NCBI GenBank assembly: GCA_963575645.1
Contig: OY754468.1
Location: 7,750,001 to 7,814,000, forward strand
DNA: 64,000 nt
From: Xanthostigma xanthostigma
Taxonomy: Eukaryota > Arthropoda > Insecta > Raphidioptera > Raphidiidae
Reading direction: 5' to 3'
Shown piece after piece: positions 55,801 through 64,000 of this stretch (position 1 is the stretch's first letter; each line of letters opens with the position of its first letter). The position numbers and the translations under genes are program-made. Under the pieces are notes generated by a model. The model saw only the letters and a program-made list of their open reading frames with translations, was not told the origin of the DNA and did no database searches.

Positions 55801-58800
55801 GACGAACTATTTACCGACAAGTTTGTACGGAACCCTCGGTACGCGAGTCCGACTCACACTTAGTCAGTTTTTTATATGACTAAAAATAAAATTAAAAGAA
55901 AAAACAATACTATTTAATTAATGTTAATAATTATTATCAGCTATAAGCGTGGGCGTGACCTAATATCATAGAGTTTATGATTCTCTCTTTTGTAATTATG
56001 GACCTTATTTCAATTGTATTATTTTCTTTTGATTAAATTTAATAAAAGTTTTGTGAGCTATTTTATTTCATTTCTAGAACTAATGCCGTTTTTTACGAGT
56101 TGAGAGCATGATGCAAACTTGCTCATGGCTTAGGCAACTTTTTATTTCTTGGCCAAACTTTATTGTGTTTTGGCTAGAAACCAAACGATGTTAAAAAGAG
56201 CCATTGAAATTCTTGGGAAGTTAAAATAAGTTAAACAGAACTCGGAAACTCGGTTTCTTTGGCAAAAACACAATTCGCATAATAAAGAAGATTAAGTTTT
56301 AAAGGCATTTTGTTTTGGAATGTATTTAGAAATCAATTTCAAGAAAAAACTCCGTACATTCATTATTAACAATTTTGTTTTTTGTCAGGTTCAGGGGTAC
56401 TTTTTTTACAAGAGCGTTTAAAAGTTGTCGACTATCTGATTATGATAACACAGACTCGCATTGAATTTTTTTATCGTCAGCCGTTATTATCAAGCGTGAA
56501 AAATATATTTATTTTGCCATTTTCTACGTCGATTTGGATGTCTTCGGGAGTTGTTCTTATTTTAATAACAGTTGTGCTATACTTGATCGTGATTTGGGAG
56601 CAAAATCGATTTAAAAAAGTGGTAAATTATTCATTTTAAAACTTGCGTTAAATAATTGTAAGGATAAAGTGTTTATTCATACAAGACTTTAAGTTTAAAA
56701 AAAAACTTCTATAGATGATATGTTTCCATAAATTTTCTTATCATCATCAGATCATGTAAAAAGATAAACCGAAGAAAGAAAATATTTTGAATATTATATC
56801 ATAATATGTTACATCATAATTAGTGATAATCAACACCTTTACTTTCTTCTGTTTATCATTTGTATATGACCTAATATTGATTAAATTTTTCTAAACGTGT
56901 ATTCATATTATGAAGTGTTTTTTTTAAATAGAAGTAGGTATTTTAATATTCATAAATTAAACACATATTTTAGGAAGATGATGATTATGACGATCATCTA
57001 AAAGCCAAAATATCGGACGTAATGCTAGTGACAGTTGGTGCCGTTTGCCAACAAGACACTCCGACAGAACCTAGAAGTAATTCCGGAAGAATAACGGTCA
57101 TTGTTATGTTTCTATTCTTCATGGAATTGTTCATATCCTATTCTGCTTCTATAGTGTCTTTATTACAGTCACAATCACCTTCAATATTATCATTCGACGA
57201 TTTGACTAACTCAGACTTTTATATCGCCTTACAAGACGTTCCTTACAACCACTATTTTTTCAAGGTAAATTTCTTAAATGTTCAAGCTGTTCTCCTGTTA
57301 CATTTGAATCGATATGATGATATAAACTTCAAAAAATTAGGACGTCAAAAATGGTAGAGCAACAATGTTTTTTACCGGGCGGGACAAACATTTCAAAAAA
57401 CCATTTTGAGCTTATTTGAAATCAGAATAAAGTAATTTAAGGACGTAGTCTGATGTTCAGGCTCGTTTTCAACCCTTATTTCAGGATTTTTTTTAATAAC
57501 AAAATGATGTACAATCATTTCAATTTTGTTACATGTTTTTACTGACATCGAAATCTAAGAAAAAAATTTTTGCTTAATTTTACGCCATTTTATAATTGTT
57601 TTTTTAACCTAAAGTAGACAACTTTAAGTGGAGGTAGGTGGGTAGCACGGGTGATAACTTCAGTTGGAGTCATCTGAATTATAAAAATTAATCAATATTA
57701 TGCTTGGGAAGACCACAATCCAAAAAAATTTTTGTTTAAAAAGTTTAAGAAACCTTTAAAGGTTTTTTAAACTTTTTAAACAAAAATTTTTTTGGATTGT
57801 GGTCTTCCCAAGCATAATATTGATATGTAGGTATTTCCAAAACTCTTCACCGCATCTATCATATAATTTATAAAAATTAAATTGATTACTGTTTCGTAGG
57901 CTTGTGGTTCTATCCCGTACTAGAAATAAACATTTTTATTAATAAATAACAAAATGGCGGGCTTTAAAAAAAAACTACGAGAAAATCGTGATTTTGTCGT
58001 TAAAAAAATAGAAATAATCTTTATAATTAAGTAATTCTGGTACCAGACGGAGCTATTGTTGTGTAGAACACCCTATGTAAAAATGAAAGAAATCGGTAGT
58101 ATACAATTGTTTCAATCACCCGCGCCGCTTACAAAAACGTAGTTTTGAGAAAAACGCATTTAAGTTTTGATTTCAGATTTCTTACAAACAAATAAAAATG
58201 TATATTTACACTAATCAGCTATGCCTGGTGCATAGAGTAAACCTTCCGTTTCTTCAAAGGCATCGTTTTTTGCTAATTTTTTTGCTCTACTCTGCGAGAG
58301 TCTAAGAGTAACGTGATTACAATTGAGAGGTAAGAGCAAGTAAGAGTCTTACCGTAAGACCGTTGCAGCTCTCGACTATATGCTATAGTTTTGAAAATAT
58401 TTAATATTTCGCTCTAAATTTTTACAGTATTTTCTCAATATATTATACTTACGGAAAATGTAAAAAAAATAGATTCGATTTTCCTAAACCCGAACACCAG
58501 ACTACGTCCTTAAGTGCAGTTTTATTCAGAATTTTGTACTCTATTAATATAGCAATAAAATTGTTTTAAGTAAAAGAAGAATATCCAAAAATAATTTGAT
58601 GATTTTAGTAAAAAGATTCATTAAGAAATAAGATTACTGCGGCCGGAAAAAGAAGTTTATTAAGCATTAAATTGTGAAAACTTTCAGGTTGAAACTGAAA
58701 CTTCTCGTAAGGCTTTGTATGACAAAAAAATAAAACCAAATGAGAAAATGCGTTACATGACGGCTGAAGATGGTGCAAAAGGAGTTAGAAAAGGACATTT

Positions 58801-59263
58801 TGCTTTTCACGGAGAACTTAGCGCAGCTTATTATTATGTTCTGAAAACTTTTTACGAACATGAAAAGTGCGGTTTTCACGAACTGTTTTATTTTAAAAGC
58901 AAATATCTCTGGTTGCCTATTAAAAAGAAATCTCCATATAGAGAAATGTTTAAACTTCTGTAAGTAAACAAAATCCTACCAGAACAATCCTTTATAGTGC
59001 AGACATTTGTTTTTTTTTTAATATGAATTTATTTTTATAGATTATACGACATTCATGAAACTGGTTTGCAAAGTAGAGAATTTATACGTTTGTATCCCAG
59101 CAAACCGCCGTGCATTAATAATGCGCATTTTGTGAGTGTTGGTTTTAATGACCTGATGTTCGTTTACTGTTTATTTGCATGGGGCTTACTGATTGGCTGC
59201 GCCATGTTTTTATTGGAACTTGGCTACAGACGTATTGCTATAAAAAAAGAAAAAAACAACTAA
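49822..59263 (+). CDS. Ir75: IR75-like ionotropic receptor, gene D (complete, 635 aa)
   Basis: The only plus-strand receptor in the cluster. Exons: 49822-49984, 50835-51007, 53038-53411, 54252-54430, 56389-56621, 56974-57264, 58688-58959, 59041-59263 (stop included). Exon lengths are identical to those of gene B and all borders are GT-AG. The protein has a signal-peptide-like start (MKYEIKVIFTFCLFFL), a short IR75-type amino-terminal domain and ...EHLTDYR|ELQHDASIKHGY at the exon 3-4 join. The first ligand lobe contains Arg306 (QERLKVVDY). M1 (about 345-366) is followed by the pore region after TVGAVCQQ, M3 with SYSASIVSLLQ (429-439), the second lobe with Glu514 (FAFHGE) and M4 in the last exon (LMFVYCLFAWGLLIGCAMFL). 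Over exon 3 it is about three-quarters identical to C by eye. The reverse orientation implies an inversion or an inverted duplication. Introns carry TEs. An internal start in exon 8 is not needed. Confidence 0.93.
50115..50325. repeat. fold-back repeat in intron 1 of D
   Basis: AAAAATATGTTAAAACACTT and GAGCAGCTTTCGTAAAAT are inverted on the right (AGCTGCTC, GTTTTAACATATTTTTGA). Arms about 85 bp. Confidence 0.75.
51062..51735. mobile_element. fold-back element, 'ATATCTGAAATCACAAAAAA' family, copy 2
   Basis: Same inner arms as 16013-16665 (GCAGATATCTGAAATCACAA inverted near 51560), with ends TTCCAGTCCTCCTTC and GAAGGAGGATTGGAA. It starts about 50 bp after exon 2 of D. The short ORFs inside (51238-51441 plus, 51397-51594 minus) are mirror artefacts. 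Confidence 0.7.
51746..52925. mobile_element. nested TIR elements in intron 2 of D
   Basis: Outer imperfect inverted arms (51746-51830, 52835-52925) share TTTTTGTAAATAAAATAAAA-like and GACTTAGATCAAG-like sequence. Between them lies a second element (about 51836-52802) with ends AGCGGGGGGCTAGTTGTAAC and GTTACAACTAGCCCCCCGAT, and internal GTTACAA...GCCCC motifs. Confidence 0.65.
53745..53960 (+). mobile_element. 3' fragment of the SINE at 45004
   Basis: Shares CTCCTATGCT, TTTGCCTACCTTATC and TCATTCGCCCATTGTTATTA with the 3' part of the SINE; the tRNA head is absent (5' truncation). In intron 3 of D. Confidence 0.65.
54585..55135. mobile_element. fold-back element in intron 4 of D
   Basis: TATTTCCTCAAACCTGAGTT is inverted near 55125 (AAACTCAGGTTTGAGGAAAT), with further matching inner blocks such as TCAAAATTCGTAG against CTACGAATTTTGA. 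The match is imperfect and the unequal arms suggest later indels. Confidence 0.7.
55292..55870. mobile_element. TIR element of the 'AGGGTTCCGTACCTC' family, copy 2
   Basis: Starts TTTTAGGGTTCCGTACCTCA, contains GTTGTCCGTCTGTCTGTCTG, and has GTACGGAACCCT near the right end followed by CGCGAGTCCGACTCACACTT. Same family as 14968-15477. In intron 4 of D. Confidence 0.72.
57434..58515. mobile_element. TTAA-flanked MITE (TTAAGGACGTAGTCTG ends)
   Basis: TTTAAGGACGTAGTCTGATG at the left and CACCAGACTACGTCCTTAAG at the right are inverse. The TTAA at both edges suggests a piggyBac-type target (inference). A separate fold-back (57690-57826) lies inside. In intron 6 of D. Confidence 0.78.
57690..57826. 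repeat. near-perfect fold-back hairpin, arms about 66 bp
   Basis: AATATTATGCTTGGGAAGAC and AATCCAAAAAAATTTTTG are exactly inverted after a centre at AACCTTTAAAGGTT. It appears inserted within the TTAA-flanked MITE. Confidence 0.85.
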
Positions 59264-59284
59264 CTTTTTTTAAGCTTAGTAAGC

Positions 59285-60815
59285 ACTTAATAGAAAGAGG
59301 ATGGCGACAGAAATGGTCAAGGAACGCTGGATGGCAGAAACGCTCTCTTTCGTGTAATTTGAGTCCCCCTCTATAAATCCGCTTAGTGGAGTAGGGGTCT
59401 AGCGCATTGCGGTACGCCGCTGAGGCGCTTCTTAAAACAATACGGCAAAATTCAGAAGTCCTCTACGAAATGGCAGAAAATGACTGAATAGAATCTGGGG
59501 GACCTCCTAGTTGCAGGAAAAATATTTTCTGCCAATTTACCTCCTGCAGAAACATTCAAAATCCTTTCAAAAAATCAAAAAAATAAAAAAGAAATGAATT
59601 TGAAGTTGAAACTTGAAGGAGTAGTGGATTCGGTGGCCCGGAATACCAGAAAAAAATGTCGTTGCTCCAAGTGACCTCGCACTTCCTTTCGATGATTTTT
59701 CAAAATTTGCACAGGCGCCTCGCGCCGTGGCAGAAACTCTTACCAGGCTTTCTATTACTACCCAAACAGTTTGTAAAAAATATTATCTGCCAATTTTGTC
59801 ACTGACAGATCACAACCTGCTAATTTCAAGTACTAGTCATTAATGTGAATACCATGTTAAACTTTCCGCGAACATGACGCGTTTTTGCAAGGTCGATTTT
59901 GGCAGAAAACTGCGACGGCCTCGATCTGCGCACTGTATACCTGGTTCCTAATCTTTATTACACGAACTGCGCACCAGGCAATTATAATAATAATTATGTA
60001 TGATCAAAGGAAAGAAAGAGGCAGCTCTGCAAGTTTTAAAAGCACAGCGCCAAAACGAATCGCCATTTTTTAAAACCTTCGCAAAGGAAAACTTTACACC
60101 GTCCAAAACCAAAACTTCGTTTCCTCTTTCACTATACTAAAAAACGGGATTCATAATGAATATCAGACGCTATAGAGTAACTTTAGCAAGACTTCACTAC
60201 AAGCACCTCTACAAAACAAATCTGAAGAACAATTGAAAAATGAACATTTCTATCAAAAGCAAATGCGATAATGCGAAGATAAATCAATTAAGAAAAAGGA
60301 TTAATAATTATTTTTGTAAATACCAGCAATTGGATTAGTGCGGAATTCATGTTAAGTATTACAGGTACTAAAACGACCCCTCACAAGATTAAGAAAGTGC
60401 GCAGTTCATGCACGTCCGAAAACTGTAGGTACCTCGAGATTCTCTACAAGAAGACGAACCGTTTGACCTCGGTTTTACTCACCGAGTTTGTTTTTTTTTT
60501 TTTAATTAATTTATTTAGTAGGTATTTATTTATTATAATGACAGTCTCTGCAGGGAGTATATAGGCAGAAAATATTTTTCCTGCAACTAGGAGGTCCCCC
60601 AGATGCTGTTCAGTCATTTTCCATCATTTCGTAGAGGATTTTTGAATTTTGCTGATTTTTTAACCGCGTCAGCGGCGTACCGCAACGCGCTAGACGCCTA
60701 CTCAATCAAGCGGATTTGTAGAAGGGGGCTCAGACTACACGAAAGAGAGCGTTTCTGCCACCCAGTGTTCCTTAACCATTTGTGTCGCCATCCTCTACCT
60801 ATTAACGACAAAGCA
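59285..60815. mobile_element. 1.5-kb fold-back element right after gene D
   Basis: The left arm (59285-59545: AGGATGGCGACAGAAATGGT, CTGGGGGACCTCCTAGTTGC) is inverted at 60560-60815 (GCAACTAGGAGGTCCCCCAG, TGTGTCGCCATCCTCT). Arms are about 250 bp. The spacer holds the dispersed repeat at 59917-60415. It begins 22 bp after the D stop codon, so it may supply the D 3' UTR. Confidence 0.8.
59917..60415. repeat. dispersed repeat, copy 2 (pair with 18786-19340)
   Basis: Same strings as the copy in intron 1 of gene B (CGAACTGCGCACCAGG, AACTTTAGCAAGACTTCACT), same plus-strand orientation. Nested in the fold-back downstream of D. Confidence 0.75.
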
Positions 60816-61980
60816 CTTTTTTTACTTTTATTTTGTAGTTTTTAAGTTACATAATATATTAGTAGTTTATGTGTCTCGTACGTAAATGCAGTTATTATGT
60901 TACAGAAACATTATGTTACAACGAGAGCGAGCGAGTTTAACAGTCACAATAGCCTTACGTATAAGATACATACTACATTTTATGCATGTACCTTCTATAA
61001 AATAGCTGATTTTTACATCAGAATACAATGTTATATTTTTGACAAGTCAGGTATATTTAAGTGTACTGTTTAGCACCTATTCTGGTCCCTGTCGCTCGTA
61101 TGGATTTATATGGTAACTAACAGAGATGTGACTATTAGATTAGTAAAACTGCATTACTTTTATATTACTTCACACACTAGTGCGAAAAGGGCCGTTTTAC
61201 AATGAAAAGGATCTATTTTAAAGAGGGTCGTACAAAAATATTTTTAAAAATATTACGTAAGAAATTAAATAAGTGCATTTGAAAATTGCACTTGTTAAAT
61301 GTTTTGCACTAGTTTAAAAAAAAAAATAGAGAAATGTATTAAGTTATTAAAAAACAATAAAAGTATATCTAAAAAATAATTTTTGCATTATCTGTATACC
61401 TGCGATTTAGAAAAGAAACATTCTACATTCACACCTACAAAATCAAGGACCACAAACTTTGCGCGTTTCACTGAAAAAAGGTAATATTAAACTTTTGTGG
61501 AAAGTATTCGATAGTGAAAAAATATCGATGTTTTCTAGCGATATATCGATAAACATCGATGCTGGGATCCGATGTTTTACATCGAATATAAATATCGATA
61601 TATATTTTTTAAGTGGACACCCCTAGTGCAGCAGCCTTAATTCTGCAATTGTGTTATTATTTCAGTCCTAGTAGGTAATTGGTCAATTTACAAAATAGCT
61701 GTACTTTATTTGTCTCTTGTACTGTTTTACTAATAATTATGTAAATAAATACGGGTAGGTATCGGAATTTAATGACGGTGTACAAATAGTGCATTTTCAT
61801 ATTTTTCAATTCTAATCGCGTTACGGGGGGAAAATTGCACATAAAAAAGTTATAACATTTTAAACATTAAGATTGTAGATTATTATAGATGGTTGACAAC
61901 TTGACAACCGAGATCATTTAATAATGATGACAAGAGCTATTTTTAGACAATGACCGTCAGCTCTGTTGCATTTTTTTAAA
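60816..61980. other. intergenic DNA downstream of D, possible hAT end
   Basis: Mostly unrecognised. Near 61500-61625 are clustered ATCGAT motifs followed by AAGTGGACACCCCTAG, which resembles an hAT-style terminus, but the partner end is not clear. Confidence 0.35.
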
Positions 61981-61983
61981 ATT

Positions 61984-62347
61984 TCAATAACATAAATGTC
62001 GCGGAGCAATCAAAATTGCAGAACTAACCTTAATTTATTTTAATCCATATTACATATTCTAAATATATTGTTGCATGCCCCCTGTTGGGACGACTATGGG
62101 TTCTGTAGAATCTTCTCGCAACAACAACAATGGAAAGCAGGTAAAAAAAACCCGACCTACAGAGAATCGCCTGGAGACTGCAATGCAGGTAAAGAGAGAC
62201 TCTCGGCCCTTCTAGAAGTTTCGATGTTGTGGGGATCGAAGCTATAAAAGGCAAGCGGGTCTTCAATAACATAAATCGCAGAGCAATCAAAATTGCAGAA
62301 ATAACCTTAATTTAATTTATTCCATATTACATATTCTAAATATATTA
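61984..62347. repeat. pair of about 85-bp direct repeats around a 190-bp spacer
   Basis: AATAACATAAAT, GAGCAATCAAAATTGCAGAA and CATATTACATATTCTAAATA occur at 61984-62068 and again at 62262-62347. The spacer holds a TATAAAAGG box. It could be a tandem duplication or the remains of an LTR-type element. Confidence 0.6.
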
Positions 62348-62348
62348 T

Positions 62349-62572
62349 CTATACTGATATTATAAACAGGTAAAGTTTGAATGAAAAAAGTACTTATTCA
62401 ATTTTAAAAAAATTTTCACCAATATTTAGAACGGACCTTCAGGAAGAACATAAGCTGTATATCACCGCGTTAAAATAAAAATGCTTTTCGTGGAGACAAA
62501 TTTTGCAATGTAAATCGACGAGAAAACGGTGGCAATCTACAAATTCGGACGAAGCCGGACCGGACCGCTAGT
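62349..62572 (+). mobile_element. Lep1-like Helitron repeat
   Basis: Starts TCTATACTGATATTATAAAC, contains AATGCTTTTCGTGGAGACAA, ends GGACCGGACCGCTAGT. It is inserted exactly after the second 85-bp direct repeat. Confidence 0.68.
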
Positions 62573-63720
62573 AAATAATAAAACTCCTATATGTGAAAAC
62601 ACAACAAAATTGATTCTTACTTCACTTTAACTTAATTATTTTTATTGTTATTCTAGAAGTTTCATTTTATATTTCGTGCAAAAATTTACAATAATTACTG
62701 GTCAATTATTTATTGTTAGCGATTCGGAACCCAAAGGAATGGTGAGACCTCTGGTGAGAAATGCGCCGAACTGTGTTTTTTAATAGATTATTTATTCAAC
62801 CATAATGCAGGAAAAAATTGATAATCGTGTCAAAATGTAATATTATCATAAGAAAAAATATTAAATTTCACATTCAAAACTAGACAGTTTAAACAATCGG
62901 CCATGTTAGCGGGCTTATGTGACGTCATGATATACGATGCTTGTCAACCTTGATGCCAAATTGACAATGTAAAATGTTCTAAGCTTTTACATTAGGTATA
63001 TTTATGCTCAGTTTTGTAATTTTTGTAACGTTTCAATATAAAAATCAATATAAAAATAGGTTTTGGAGTGAAATATCACTGTTTACTGCGAGCTTTATTG
63101 TTTTTCCCATTAACACCATATTATAGAATATTTAATCTTTTTGAATCTCGCGCGCTTTTTACGGCGTATTCCACATTCAAAATGGCTTCTAATTGGAACC
63201 ATTCCGCACAAAGCTCAAGGATAGGTATCCGCTATCTATGGTCTTAAAGCGATTTAAACTACTTTTCTCGTAACTTTCAATCTGTAATAATGATTTTAAT
63301 CTCGTTTTAGTGAAAATACAAAACTTCCGCCAGTGATCACTAATTCTTCTAATAATATTCTGGATTCCCAAAACCCCTAGCCGAGCCAACTTTTAGAGTA
63401 CATTTCAGTGAAAGTGGAGGACTGTTGTTGGCTCGAGCTCATTGGAACAGGATAATAAATATTTCTCACTCACCAATATTGATGTAGTCTCGTCAGCATC
63501 TGTAACAAAGAAACATATCAATCATTTAATTTTTATCTACATATTTATAGGCAAGCTGTTTTTGTACGGCTATCTCCCCCTATGCTACTGGACCGATTTT
63601 GACGATTGAGGAGTCATTTGAAAGGGCTTGACGTAAAAATGTGCAATATGGTGTCAGAATTGCGCTCAATTAATTTAAGGGTTGAAAATCGATTTTTAAA
63701 AAGCAATTTTTAACGACATA
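62573..63720. other. intergenic DNA, nothing recognised
   Basis: AT-rich; the ORF at 63189-63389 (minus) has no recognisable domain. Confidence 0.4.
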
Positions 63721-63721
63721 A

Positions 63722-64000
63722 TCTATACTAATATATAAAGCTTAAGAGTTTGTTTGTTTGGTTGGTTGAACGCGCTAATCTCAGGAACTACTGGTTCGAA
63801 TTGATTTTTTTTTTGTTGGATAGCCCATTTATCGAGGAAGGCTACGGGCTATATAATATCACGCTACGACCAACAGGAGCGCAGTATCAATGAAAAATGT
63901 AACTCAAAATTTGTCCCTCCGACAAAAACTTTTGAACGGTAACTCCGATCATCATGACATTTGGACAAAACATTCATCTCGGTAAACGAAGATGAACGTA
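63722..64000 (+). mobile_element. Helitron-like element, 5' part, cut by the window end
   Basis: CTATACTAATATATAAAGCT and GATAGCCCATTTATCGAGGA match the element at 21414-21994 closely. It continues beyond the window, so whether it also holds a tRNA relic cannot be seen; the part present does not. Confidence 0.65.

Noticed and set aside
62030..62290. 86-residue ORF as a gene
   Set aside because: It spans the 85-bp direct repeats and their spacer and has no recognisable domain.
1..64000. CRISPR arrays, bacterial operons or riboswitches
   Set aside because: No spaced short direct repeats with unique spacers and no prokaryotic gene organisation. The split exons and repeats are those of an insect nuclear genome.

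Overview
The window is AT-rich and repeat-dense. It looks like part of an insect nuclear genome, most likely a moth or butterfly. The reasons are multi-exon chemosensory ionotropic receptor (IR) genes of the IR75 type, short Helitron-like repeats ending in CTAGT that resemble the lepidopteran Lep1 family, the common lepidopteran 'AGGGTTCCGTACCTC' repeat, and very many MITE and fold-back elements. No bacterial-style gene layout is present.

The core is a cluster of four IR75-like receptor genes, called A to D here. A (1263-5264, minus) has only its first five coding exons in the window. B (10079-21070, minus), C (31519-43280, minus) and D (49822-59263, plus) can each be assembled from the sequence as eight coding exons with GT-AG borders, one open frame and the same intron phases. 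The predicted proteins are 635, 636 and 635 residues. Exon lengths in B and D are identical (163, 173, 374, 179, 233, 291, 272, 223 nt). C differs only by one codon lost in exon 6 and two gained in exon 8. A, B and C point left and D points right, so C and D are head to head across about 6.5 kb.

Between B and C lie two related single-exon C2H2 zinc-finger genes on the minus strand: ZF1 (22578-23849, ten fingers) and ZF2 (26666-28390, twelve fingers). They share an N-terminal motif (ANWxGxTPxNYNA) and an acidic region with repeated I-K-x-E/D motifs, so they are probably a tandem duplication.

Most of the rest is mobile DNA: hAT-type MITEs (several with 8-bp target duplications), TTAA-flanked and TA-flanked MITEs, large fold-back elements, a P-like element with a frameshifted THAP exon, tRNA-derived repeats, Helitron-like ends, a degraded hAT transposase and a LINE tail. 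They fill the IR introns and intergenic DNA without disrupting any exon of B, C or D. The oddest repeat is an apparently perfect 774-bp tandem duplication carrying a tRNA-Leu-like module and a terminal hairpin, nested inside a MITE in the last intron of C.

The IRs are expected, from family knowledge, to act as ligand-binding subunits of odorant-gated cation channels, with a co-receptor encoded elsewhere. The zinc-finger proteins are probably nuclear DNA-binding regulators, with no evident link to the receptors beyond position. All repeat boundaries and gene models come from reading the sequence by eye, and no database search was run.
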